Positions 54,066 to 62,653 of a stretch of DNA of 63,708 nt are shown piece by piece. Position 1 is the stretch's first letter, and every line of letters starts with the position of its first letter. Origin of the DNA: Candidatus Methylomirabilota bacterium (GTDB lineage Bacteria; Methylomirabilota; Methylomirabilia; Methylomirabilales; Methylomirabilaceae); assembly GCA_028870115.1 (NCBI GenBank), contig JAGWQH010000042.1, forward strand, positions 1-63,708. Direction: 5' to 3'. Position numbers and translations under genes: made by a program. The notes below the pieces were generated by a model. The model did not search any database, was not told where the DNA came from, and saw nothing but the letters and a program-made list of their open reading frames with translations.

Positions 54066-55651
54066 TAACCCTTCGTCCCCTTCATAGACCGCTTCACTGT
54101 CGGTATGGACTGCTTCTTTCTAGGCTTAGCTGCCGCTGCATCGCCCGCGCCGGGAGTCCTTTGAGCCGTATGTGAGCCCTTTGGTGTGGATGAGCCCTTT
54201 GAGCCCTTTGTGAGCCCTTTCGGGTTCAGGACGTAGTGCGTACCTTTGCCAGTGCGTCCCACCTTGACGAGTACCTGCTTGCGCCTCAGTACCTCCAGGT
54301 CCCGTGTGGCTGTCGGCTTGGAGACGGAAAATGCATCCTGATACTCGGTGTTGCTTATGCGCCCGCTTCGCCGAACGAGCTGAATTACCTCCCTCTGCCG
54401 TTCATCAAGCGCCAAAGCCTCCATGACCTTCGCAGTCAGCCAATTCCGCCACAGGGTCTGTACGAACATTCCCCCGTCCTGCCGGAATTCCGGTTCTGGC
54501 AGGCCGGCCTCACGAAGAAGCGCGATCATGTCGAGCGTGCCGGTGCCGGCTTTCTCGATGTAGCGTGCGAGGAATAACGGGTCCGCTATCAAAGGATTGC
54601 GCGGGATCGAGGGGTGCGGCACGCGCAACCGCTCCATAGTCAACGGCGGCGGCAGTTCGCCTGGATTCCAGATCTCCAGCCGGTCGCTGAACAGCGAGAC
54701 CTGCACGCTGGCATTGCTGGCATAGTCGCGATGCGCCACGGCATTTACGATCGCCTCCGCCACCGCCCTTTCTGGAAGTTCGTATTCGACCGGCGCCTCC
54801 GGTCCCTGGGCGCGGGTGCCAACTGTTCGTGTGATCTTCGACATGACGAAATCTGTCGCCTGGTCCACGAGATCGAACACCGTGCCCTTGTAGATCTGGT
54901 ATGACGGGATCGGCTTGCGAATCTCAGTTCCGTGAAAGTGCATGCACTTCACCTCGGAGGTGAGTAGGAACCTTTGCGGTTGTCTGCCGAACAGCAGCAC
55001 GGCGGCGTGTGTCGGCATTCCACCATCGAGCAGATTGAGATGCGCGAGAGCCTCCTGCGGCGGGGTATTCTCCGCGAGCGCAAATTGCCGTTCGCGGCGT
55101 GCGCGGGAGAGAAACCACCGCAGCTTCTCCTCGGACAGATCGGCGAGAGTCGATCCGGGGCAGATCGAGGCATCGAACGGCCGGGTGCGCAGCGAACCTT
55201 CGCGTTCGAGGTAGTCGACGAGGCTCGCATACAGGGCCGCGGTCAGGTCTGGAATGCTGCCGAACCGGCGTCGAATCAGTTGGTCGCCGGCCTTGCGGAC
55301 CAGGGTCCGCATTTTCTTGTGGCGTACCTTGTCGTCCGTGCCTCTGACGAATATGAGCCGAGGTTTCGCGCGGAGCGTGGCGCGGTCGAACTCGCGTTCT
55401 GTGGGCGAGACACCGTCCTTGTCTTCGTGGCCGTAGTCGTTGCCGAACAAGCCGACATAGATCGCGCAGCGATCGACTTCGTCCAGATATACCTCGTCAG
55501 CCCGGCGGTCGGCGGCGGGCAGGTCCTCGAACAGGAATGCCGTGAAGTATCGTCGCAGGAGCGCGTCGCCCTCTACGAACGCCTTGACTGCACGGCGCTC
55601 CTCAGCCAGTTCCTTTTGCACGCTGCTGATAAAGATGGATGTGGTGGCCAC
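54065..55651 (-). CDS. DUF4062 + Schlafen/RecG-like ATP-binding + winged-helix protein
   Basis: 528 residues. Residues 1-~110 form a DUF4062 module (SIFISSVQKELAEERRAV, YVGLFGNDYG), a TIR-like Rossmann fold found in defence proteins. The middle has the AAA_4/HATPase_c_4 region (LPERAVAEAIVNAVAHRDY ~292-310 and EIWNPGELPPP). A winged helix follows (~415-470, GRISNTEYQDAFSVSKPTATRDLE). The tail has repeated KGS units (four GAGCCCTTT copies at 54174-54220). Role in the operon unknown: nucleic-acid sensor, regulator or effector. 16 bp after the methyltransferase. Confidence 0.88.
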   Translation of the reverse strand: MATTSIFISSVQKELAEERRAVKAFVEGDALLRRYFTAFLFEDLPAADRRADEVYLDEVDRCAIYVGLFGNDYGHEDKDGVSPTEREFDRATLRAKPRLIFVRGTDDKVRHKKMRTLVRKAGDQLIRRRFGSIPDLTAALYASLVDYLEREGSLRTRPFDASICPGSTLADLSEEKLRWFLSRARRERQFALAENTPPQEALAHLNLLDGGMPTHAAVLLFGRQPQRFLLTSEVKCMHFHGTEIRKPIPSYQIYKGTVFDLVDQATDFVMSKITRTVGTRAQGPEAPVEYELPERAVAEAIVNAVAHRDYASNASVQVSLFSDRLEIWNPGELPPPLTMERLRVPHPSIPRNPLIADPLFLARYIEKAGTGTLDMIALLREAGLPEPEFRQDGGMFVQTLWRNWLTAKVMEALALDERQREVIQLVRRSGRISNTEYQDAFSVSKPTATRDLEVLRRKQVLVKVGRTGKGTHYVLNPKGLTKGSKGSSTPKGSHTAQRTPGAGDAAAAKPRKKQSIPTVKRSMKGTKG

Positions 55652-55667
55652 GGGTCGATTCGCTTCC

Positions 55668-58600
55668 TCAGCCCAGCCGCTGGTTCTTCACCAGCTCGCG
55701 CAGCACGCGGGCGGCGCCGGCCTCTTCCGGGCGCATCGCTTCGAGCCGCCGGGCGAGGTAGTCGGCCAGATCTACCGCCAGCTCGCGCCGGGTCATGTCG
55801 CTGTAGTAGTCGGAGATGTTGAGGATGAGGTGGGCCAGCACCTCGCTGCCGTCCACGTTGTTCACCAGCTCCATCACGGCATAGAGCACGGCGCGTAGCA
55901 CCGACTGGTGCAGCTCCGAGCCTTCGCTCATCTCGGCGCGGCCGAACTCAACCGCGCTCTTGAGCCGCGCCTCATTGGCCCGCTGGCTCGCCATGAGCGG
56001 CCTGAAATCGCGCACCTTGAAGGCCTTGGCGAAGTTCTGGTAGTTGTCGAGCGTCTTCGCGCCGCGAGCTTCCATGTCGAGCATCTTGAGGTAGAAGCGC
56101 TCTACGCCGCTGAGCTTGTCCCAGTGGCCTTGAGGGATGCCCTGCGGCACCAGACACTGGTTGGCTGTGGCAACTGCAAATTCGATCAGTCCGTCAACAA
56201 AAGTGGTTTCGCCCTTCACGCGCGGGCGGATCGCCTCGGCGGTCATGTCCCGGCCATCGATCACGGCGTAGCGGGTGAGTACGCGCAGCGCCGCAGCGTA
56301 GCCGGCCATCTGGATATCGGCGTCCTCGAAGACATTCTCGTCGCGGTAGAGACCCTTCGCCTGCTGGTTAAGGCCGGTCAGCGCATCCACCTGCTTCTGG
56401 ACCTCTTCTTGGATTTCCCATGCAAGGTCGTCGCGAGTGGTCTTGTACGCGCCGTGGCGCTTGCGGCAGACGAGCAGGACGGTACCTTTGACGTAGCTGC
56501 CCTCGCGCAGCGCGCTGTCGGTCTCGGTGGCCACGTACCAGGCGGCGGTGACCTGCAGGCCTGAGGCCCAGACGATATTCGCCATATCGGCCCAGATGGA
56601 GCCGGACTGGTGGGTGAACATAATGACCTGGATGCCGTTGTCCGGCATGCATTCGGTCATCCGCTTGTAGGCCGCCACCATACCGCGCCGGAAGTTCTCA
56701 TCGTCACCCTTGATCGCGAGGGAGCGGCGGCTATCCCAGACCCAATCGGCAAACTCAGGCGGCGGGTTCTTGCGGAGCCAGGCAATGAAGAACTCGAGGA
56801 TTTCTTCATAGTTCACCGCGCTACCGTAAGGCGGGTCGGTAAGACAAATGTCCGGCGAGGCTAAAATATCGGCCGCGGGTTGGCAGACGACACTTGCAGG
56901 TCCGAGCGATACCGCTTCAGGCAGCGGGGCTCCGAACAGTTGGAGGAGCGGAAAACTTCCTCGACATCCATAATTGTAGAACGTGTTCAGAGCTTGGTTG
57001 TAAAAGACATGAGCTGGATTGTCGCTGGCACCGCCTGTACGACCCCCTTCGCCACGGGTTCCGGACCCAGCCCTGGAGGTTGTCCACTGACAAAGCTTAC
57101 TCGTGTAGTCGAGGATTCTGGAGAGCAGGACCAGTTCTTCTCCACGCTTTGACTCTCGCCTCAGCAAGCCGAGCAGCAATAAATGGCGAGCGGGAAATAG
57201 GTGATGCCAATGCGTCCACCCGCGCGTCCGAATCGGTTCATTCGTCTTATCGCCCGTCTCGATCCGCATGTCCGGTATCCAGCCCTTTTCTTGCCAATCG
57301 AAAAGCTGCTTGGCAACGAACTCCTCGACAAGAAGCTCGCGCCTGATGTCATTGTCCGAAACGGTGCGGAACTCATAGTCAAATTTCTTTCCATTCGCTC
57401 TGGGTTTCATCCAATGGACAGCGTAAAGGCGCTCCTGGAAGATATCTTCGGGGCGCGGTTTGAAATCGGTCTTTTCCCAAAGACGCAGCTTATTGCCTGT
57501 GACGCCATCGGCATTGCGATAGTCGCCGCGTAGCGTGGAAATTTTAGTCCGATACTCGACACCGTTCACGCTGTGAATGAGATACGGGTCCTGACCGCGG
57601 CCGTCGGAACGCACCGTGCCCTTCGATGCGGCCTTCAAATCATCGTCTGAAACGCCCGACCGGACGCGAATGTCGTAGCGTTTTTGAGAAGCAACCGGAA
57701 CCAGCTCGGCGATCGCTTGTTTGCCGTAGCTAAGCACACGCGATGGTATTAAGGGCACCATCCAGCCGGATTGCGGGCAGCGAACCTCGACACAGTACAG
57801 GTAAGCTTTCGCACGCCACCCATGCCCATCGGTTTCAACGCCCAGCTTATCGATTTCTCCAAGCACCTTGTCCACAAGCTCTTGCTGGCGACGCTCAAGC
57901 TGGGCACGCTCATCTGCTGAGCCGCCGATGATCCGGAACGCGCCCCAGGTCAGCATGCAGGCTACCGGGTTGAGGTCGGAGGCGTAGACGTCGCAGCCGA
58001 GCCGCGCCGCCTCAAAGGGACTCTGACCGGACCCGCAGAAGGTATCGGCAACGCGCGGCCGGTGACCATAACGCATGATCCCAAGCTGCTCGACCAGCTC
58101 CGGGAACGATCGACCGCTCGTGCCCAGGTGCGCATTGACCGCATCCCAGATGTGCTCATGGACAATGTTCGCGACCTCCTCGGGGCGTTTGGCCGCTTCC
58201 ACTCGTTCGCGGTACCGTGCAAGCGGGAGCATTTGCGCTTCCAGGCGGCGGCGCTCCAACTCGGACATATCATCGCGCCAATGAACCCTGACATCCTCCA
58301 ATTCCGGCTTGGACCAGTCCACAGGCGCCGACTGGGGTATGGGCGTAGGGGGATCGAAGACGAAGTAATCGGTGATCCGGGTGATGCTCAGGGTGGCGAG
58401 GATCTCCTTGGGCTTTGGGCGGCTGGGCCAGCGGGCGACGAACGATTCGTCGTCCATCGCCATCAGCTTCTCGAAGATCTCCAGATCGCGCGTCGGGTCG
58501 TTGGTAGCCGGAAGGAGGCAGCCGAGGATGCAGGCTTTGTTCAGAATGAGCGGCTTGCGTCCCTTCCAATACGCGCCAAGCGGCACCAGTGTTTGACCTG

Positions 58601-58712
58601 CGCCCGCTTTGCGCTCCTTGAACACCTCGGCGGAGAGCTTCTGCACCGGCAGCAGACGCTCGATGAGCGCGGGCTCATCCTTCAGCGCGAACGGTATTAC
58701 GCCGGCACTCAC
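55668..58712 (-). CDS. DUF1156 (COG1743) DNA methyltransferase
   Basis: 1014 residues. N-terminal DUF1156 (~1-70), SAM-binding motif VADTFCGSGQSPFEAA (FxGxG at 225-229), a large intervening region with possible Zn-ribbon cysteines, and the catalytic DPPYG at 626-630, typical of adenine-N6 or cytosine-N4 methyltransferases. It presumably marks host DNA so the helicase/ATPase partners spare it. Start codon overlaps the DUF3780 stop (4 bases). The target sequence cannot be read. Confidence 0.95.
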   Translation of the reverse strand: MSAGVIPFALKDEPALIERLLPVQKLSAEVFKERKAGAGQTLVPLGAYWKGRKPLILNKACILGCLLPATNDPTRDLEIFEKLMAMDDESFVARWPSRPKPKEILATLSITRITDYFVFDPPTPIPQSAPVDWSKPELEDVRVHWRDDMSELERRRLEAQMLPLARYRERVEAAKRPEEVANIVHEHIWDAVNAHLGTSGRSFPELVEQLGIMRYGHRPRVADTFCGSGQSPFEAARLGCDVYASDLNPVACMLTWGAFRIIGGSADERAQLERRQQELVDKVLGEIDKLGVETDGHGWRAKAYLYCVEVRCPQSGWMVPLIPSRVLSYGKQAIAELVPVASQKRYDIRVRSGVSDDDLKAASKGTVRSDGRGQDPYLIHSVNGVEYRTKISTLRGDYRNADGVTGNKLRLWEKTDFKPRPEDIFQERLYAVHWMKPRANGKKFDYEFRTVSDNDIRRELLVEEFVAKQLFDWQEKGWIPDMRIETGDKTNEPIRTRGWTHWHHLFPARHLLLLGLLRRESKRGEELVLLSRILDYTSKLCQWTTSRAGSGTRGEGGRTGGASDNPAHVFYNQALNTFYNYGCRGSFPLLQLFGAPLPEAVSLGPASVVCQPAADILASPDICLTDPPYGSAVNYEEILEFFIAWLRKNPPPEFADWVWDSRRSLAIKGDDENFRRGMVAAYKRMTECMPDNGIQVIMFTHQSGSIWADMANIVWASGLQVTAAWYVATETDSALREGSYVKGTVLLVCRKRHGAYKTTRDDLAWEIQEEVQKQVDALTGLNQQAKGLYRDENVFEDADIQMAGYAAALRVLTRYAVIDGRDMTAEAIRPRVKGETTFVDGLIEFAVATANQCLVPQGIPQGHWDKLSGVERFYLKMLDMEARGAKTLDNYQNFAKAFKVRDFRPLMASQRANEARLKSAVEFGRAEMSEGSELHQSVLRAVLYAVMELVNNVDGSEVLAHLILNISDYYSDMTRRELAVDLADYLARRLEAMRPEEAGAARVLRELVKNQRLG

Positions 58713-59284
58713 GCCGAATCCTCGAACAGCGGCAACTTGAACAGATCCTGCTCGATGGGTCGCGGCCGTCGCTTGCGGGACGCGGGCTTCTCGCCATCCG
58801 AAAGCGCGAGAAAGAGCGCACGCCGCCAGCCGCGCTGGGTGTCATTCGGCAAGCCGGCCTCGGCGACTGTCACGGAGAAGAGCCACCAGCGCTCTTCGGG
58901 GCGCAGCGCCGCCCACTTGCTGCAAATGATCGGAAGCTGCTCTTCGTTGGCGGGCTCGGCCGCCCACGCCAATACGCACAGCTCTTTGCCGAGAAGCCGG
59001 TCCACCAGGTTGGTGCCGGTATGCCAGCGGCCGGTCAGGATCTTCGCCGCCTTGAGCCGGTCATTGAATTCACGGCGGGCGATGTGGGCGATGGCCGACC
59101 ACACCGGACGCGCGATAATGGCGCGTTCCTCCTCCCGCGGGATGCCGCCCTGCTGACCGCGGTAGCCGTAGTCCTCGACGATCACGACCGGCTCATGTCG
59201 TGAGGCAAGAATCTCGACGCGGAAGAGATGCGCGCCGTACGCATCGGGCGCGCCGAAGTCGATCGTCTTGGGCCGCTCAATCAC
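58709..59284 (-). CDS. DUF3780 protein of the defence operon
   Basis: 191 residues: EDYGYRGQQGGIPREEERAI, an RREFNDRLKAAKILTGRWHTG helix, the ELCVLAWAAEPA strand and GWRRALFLALSDGEKPA. It matches the DUF3780 family that accompanies DUF499/DUF1156 genes. Overlaps both neighbours by 4 bases, so stoichiometric co-translation is likely. No catalytic motif is obvious; probably a structural subunit. Confidence 0.85.
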   Translation of the reverse strand: MIERPKTIDFGAPDAYGAHLFRVEILASRHEPVVIVEDYGYRGQQGGIPREEERAIIARPVWSAIAHIARREFNDRLKAAKILTGRWHTGTNLVDRLLGKELCVLAWAAEPANEEQLPIICSKWAALRPEERWWLFSVTVAEAGLPNDTQRGWRRALFLALSDGEKPASRKRRPRPIEQDLFKLPLFEDSA

Positions 59285-62200
59285 TGCTCGACATCCCCTT
59301 GCTGCAGCTCAAGACCGAGCTTCCCGGCAAAGTCCTTCAGATCATGGCCCGATGCAAAGTGGGCCTTGCGAAAGGTCATGGTGATCGGCGTGTCCGGCGT
59401 GAACTTCTCCAGCACCTTGACGAGCAGCGCTTCGACGAATGCGGCGTCCACGGCAATGTCGCCAATGTTGACGCCGATCATCTGGTTGCCCTGACCCACC
59501 GTGAGCACAATACCCTCGAAGGTGGCCGATTTCTCGGCGGCCTGCTTCAGCCCCTCGAAGGTCTTGCTGCGCGAGTCGAGCTTGCGGCCGGTGCGCGAGA
59601 TGAGGCGTCCGGGCTTTACGTCGTCGATCTGCATCCCCTTCTTGCCCTTGGCCGGGAAGCGGAATTCGTTCTTGGCCTCGATCCCGTCTGCCTCCGCGAA
59701 GGCACGCAGTATCACCTCGGCGTCACCGATTGCGATCGGCCCATCATACGCGATCCCCTCGCGCGGTTCGCTGCCGTCCAGCGTGTAGCGGATCGACCCT
59801 TTCGGGGCGACGAACAGCTCGACCCTGCGCTTGCCGCCTTTCTCCGAAAGCTGATTGCGAAGGGTGAGCTTGTTGGACCAGGTCACCGGATCGCCGGTCT
59901 CGTACTGCCCCGATACGTCGTGCACAAGGAAGCTGACCCGCAGAGCGTTCGTGACGTAAGGGTTGTCCTTCAGTTGCGCGCTCGACTCGGAGACCGGCGC
60001 TTCCTCGGCGTAATAGATGCGAGGCGCGGGACCGGCATTCTGCGGATTGATGCGCAGCCGCACCTTGCCTTCATCGCCGGGCTCGGGCTCAGCAATCACC
60101 TGGACGAAGGTACGCTTCTTCTTTGGCTTCTTCGTCACGTAGCCGTTGCCGAGGTCCTCCCACAGTCCGCGGTTGCAGGCGATCGATTTCAGCGTGTCGA
60201 GGCCTTTGGGCGGCAGCCACACCATGCCGGCCTGCTCAGCATAGCGGTCTGCCACATCGGACCAGCGCGCGTCGTCCTGGTTCTCGGGCCACAGCAGGTC
60301 CTGCGCCTTGTCGCGGATGGCGTCGAACTCCTTTTCCACGTCGAGGTAGAGCTTCAGCGGGTTGGATGTCAGCGTCTTCTCGATCTGCTCCTCACCGTTG
60401 AATTGTTTAGTGGCATCGCGGGTCATATCCAGAGGTTTGGAGGCAAGCTGGGCCGGCTTATCTGCGCGCTGGATGGGAAACAGGACCTTGTCGAACAGAT
60501 TGAGGATGGTGGCGTTGAAATCCTGCTCATAGGTCTGCTGCTTACTCTCCAGATCATCCCGTTGCGGATGGCCCTTGGGGATGCGACCATCGGCCTTCTG
60601 CGCCGCGAAGAGTTGGCGGGCGGCCTTTTCTACGCTGCCCATGGCGGTCTTGTCGCCGGTGAGCACGCACAAGTTGTTCTTCTGGCTGAGGCCCTCAAAG
60701 AACTTCTGCACTTCTTCCGGTGGGATTTTTGAATCCGGGCTCACGACGAGCAGCACACGTCCCCTGCGCACGCGATCGGCGACCTCTTCCAGCCTGGGTA
60801 GGGGCAGCACGTCTTCGTAGCCGGTCTTGCGCACCGGTTTGAACATGTCGCGAAGGCGGTGTCTGATCAGGTCATCGACCTGGTTTTCGGGTGCGTCATG
60901 GGCGAGGCTTTGCAAGAGCTTGGTGAGGTTTTCCTGCCGATCGAAGTAGTAGCGACCTTCCGGCGTATGATGCACGTACCAGGCGACCTTTTCCAGCTCC
61001 TCAAAAGCGGCAAGGAACTCCGACGGTTCGCGCAGGGGTGAGATAAGACACTCGACCATCTCCTCGCGGGTGAGGCCCTTCACCGCGTTGACGGCGGTGG
61101 ATAGACTTGCGGTGAGCAGCAGCGCGCCGACCTGCGTTGCCGCCTCCTTGCCGGTTTGCAGATCGATGATCTGGGCGTGTGCGGATTGCTGTGCGTCCCA
61201 GAGATCCTTGGCAATGACATCGCGCATGCCGGATATCTCGGTCAGCTTATCGCGCACCTCCGGCACCGACAGGTCGAAGTGCTGCGGGCCGATGAGGAAG
61301 ACATCGTTGGCCTGTCGGTCCCACACCGACCTGAGCAGGCGCGACACGAGTTCGATCAGGCCGCGGGTCTGTTTGAATTGCTCGTTCTCCTTGAAGAGCG
61401 CGATGACATTCTTGAGCCGCGGGTGGAAGGGATACGTCGCAGCGATCTCGTCGGCGATCGCCTCGGCGCCGCGGTTGGCGGTCTTCGACTTGGCGGCCTC
61501 TTCCAGCTTGCGGCCGAAGGCTTCGGCAATGTCGCCGATCTCGGCTTTGTCGGGAAGCGACTTGAAGAGGCGCTTGCGCAGGATGTCGTAAATCTCGTTG
61601 GCGGCAAGGTCAACCGGCGTGATGTTGCGCTCCTGACGGCCAAGCTCCGAGCGCGCATCTTCCAGTGCCCGGTTGATGAGCTTGGCGCCGGTGTCATAGG
61701 CGGCGGCGAGGTCGGACACCACGACGCACACGTTCTTCTTCTTGCCGGCCGCCGTCAGCAGATTGGCGAACGCCCGGGTAGCGATGTCGGCGACGGTGCC
61801 GTTTCCGACCTTCTGCGTGTCGAGATAATGGAAGTAGGGCGGCATTTCGTCGAGCAGGATCAGGACAGGCGTATCGCCTTCGAAGAGCTTGAGCCAGTCC
61901 TTCTCGTCCGGCGCCTTGGGACCGCCGGTCCAGAAAGCCCTGAACTGCTCACCCTTGCCGAGCTGATTGGCGATCTCGCCCCAGAAGAAGTGGTCGGGAT
62001 TGTTGCGGCCGTTGAAGGCGGCGATGTTGGCGCTCTGAAACGCTGAGGCGTAGAGCGTCCCTCCGCAGTACTGCTTGCGAAGCTGGGGATGCTTGGCGAG
62101 CAGGCCGAAACCAACGAGCAGGTGAGTCTTGCCGCCGCCCATTGCCTGCTTGAGGTGAAAAACCGCCTGCGTCGAAGCGCCGGCCAGTCGCGCGGTGCCC

Positions 62201-62364
62201 TCACTGATCAGGTCCTGCATACCTTGGGTGATGTGCGTCTTCTCGAAGAAGGCCGCGCCACCCCCCTCGGCGGTGATCAGCTCATCGAGTTGCTCAACCT
62301 GGTCGCTGAGCTTGATGGACAGGGCATTTGGCTGTATCTGGCAGGCATCGCGGACGGTCTTCAT
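59281..62364 (-). CDS. DUF499 (COG1483) AAA+ ATPase, PglY/BrxC-like
   Basis: 1027 residues, first gene of the operon. Walker A QAMGGGKTH (73-81), Walker B with LLDEMPPYFHYL (171-181), and a sensor-like VSDLAAAYDTG. The C-terminal part has a CHB_HEX-type beta domain (IRYTLDGSEPREGIAYDG, ~855-880). DUF499 ATPases are related to the large ATPases of BREX and Pgl systems. ATG 62364 has GGAGG 10 bases upstream; an extension to 62406 lacks support. Confidence 0.93.
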   Translation of the reverse strand: MKTVRDACQIQPNALSIKLSDQVEQLDELITAEGGGAAFFEKTHITQGMQDLISEGTARLAGASTQAVFHLKQAMGGGKTHLLVGFGLLAKHPQLRKQYCGGTLYASAFQSANIAAFNGRNNPDHFFWGEIANQLGKGEQFRAFWTGGPKAPDEKDWLKLFEGDTPVLILLDEMPPYFHYLDTQKVGNGTVADIATRAFANLLTAAGKKKNVCVVVSDLAAAYDTGAKLINRALEDARSELGRQERNITPVDLAANEIYDILRKRLFKSLPDKAEIGDIAEAFGRKLEEAAKSKTANRGAEAIADEIAATYPFHPRLKNVIALFKENEQFKQTRGLIELVSRLLRSVWDRQANDVFLIGPQHFDLSVPEVRDKLTEISGMRDVIAKDLWDAQQSAHAQIIDLQTGKEAATQVGALLLTASLSTAVNAVKGLTREEMVECLISPLREPSEFLAAFEELEKVAWYVHHTPEGRYYFDRQENLTKLLQSLAHDAPENQVDDLIRHRLRDMFKPVRKTGYEDVLPLPRLEEVADRVRRGRVLLVVSPDSKIPPEEVQKFFEGLSQKNNLCVLTGDKTAMGSVEKAARQLFAAQKADGRIPKGHPQRDDLESKQQTYEQDFNATILNLFDKVLFPIQRADKPAQLASKPLDMTRDATKQFNGEEQIEKTLTSNPLKLYLDVEKEFDAIRDKAQDLLWPENQDDARWSDVADRYAEQAGMVWLPPKGLDTLKSIACNRGLWEDLGNGYVTKKPKKKRTFVQVIAEPEPGDEGKVRLRINPQNAGPAPRIYYAEEAPVSESSAQLKDNPYVTNALRVSFLVHDVSGQYETGDPVTWSNKLTLRNQLSEKGGKRRVELFVAPKGSIRYTLDGSEPREGIAYDGPIAIGDAEVILRAFAEADGIEAKNEFRFPAKGKKGMQIDDVKPGRLISRTGRKLDSRSKTFEGLKQAAEKSATFEGIVLTVGQGNQMIGVNIGDIAVDAAFVEALLVKVLEKFTPDTPITMTFRKAHFASGHDLKDFAGKLGLELQQGDVEQ

Positions 62365-62383
62365 GGGGTGATTGCCTCCTTCG

Positions 62384-62524
62384 CTAAGCCGCAAGCACCA
62401 GCCCAACGTCGTCCGGCAGGTCGGCAGTAAGTGTGTCGGTCACGGGGTCCATGCGCCGGTTAGTATGGACAGTGTCGGCGCAAGCGATCTGGCCCTCGAT
62501 GCCGGGGTCTTCCTCTATCGCCAT
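62384..62524 (-). pseudogene. 46-codon ORF, likely start of an IS21 istA remnant
   Basis: MAIEEDPGIEGQIACADTVHTNRRMD... ending at TAG just before the DUF499 ribosome site. Its first residues and the preceding DNA resemble the beginning of IS21-family istA genes. The protein is then unrelated and short, so probably a remnant, though a small operon gene cannot be excluded. Confidence 0.35.
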
Positions 62525-62585
62525 CAGACCCCATTAATCCCATAAGTGCCCAATATCTTTAACACAAAACCGCCACAGCAGCGAG

Positions 62586-62646
62586 TCCTTTTTACCCTAT
62601 CAAGGTGGGTCCTTTTTGCGTTGTCAAAACGAAAAGGAATGGAGTG
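62586..62646 (-). mobile_element. Possible IS21-type terminal repeat with promoter-like sequence
   Basis: The minus strand carries GCAAAAAGGACCCACC and GTAAAAAGGACTCGC, a repeated AAAAAGGAC unit like the multiple end repeats of IS21 elements, preceded by TTGACA (62626-62621). It lies upstream of the defence operon and may supply its promoter. The rest of 62365-62653 has no feature. Confidence 0.35.
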
Positions 62647-62653
62647 ATGCGCC

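Noticed and set aside
54174-54220. CRISPR-like repeat
   Set aside because: Nine-base units without spacers inside a coding tail. No CRISPR array or cas gene was seen anywhere in the window.
54974-55822. 282-residue plus-strand ORF
   Set aside because: Antisense to the DUF4062 gene and spans the junction to the methyltransferase without any motif.
58062-59156. 364-residue plus-strand ORF
   Set aside because: Antisense to the methyltransferase and DUF3780 genes, which overlap as a real operon.
59200-60732. 510-residue plus-strand ORF
   Set aside because: Antisense shadow of the DUF499 ATPase; composition is that of a reverse-strand frame.
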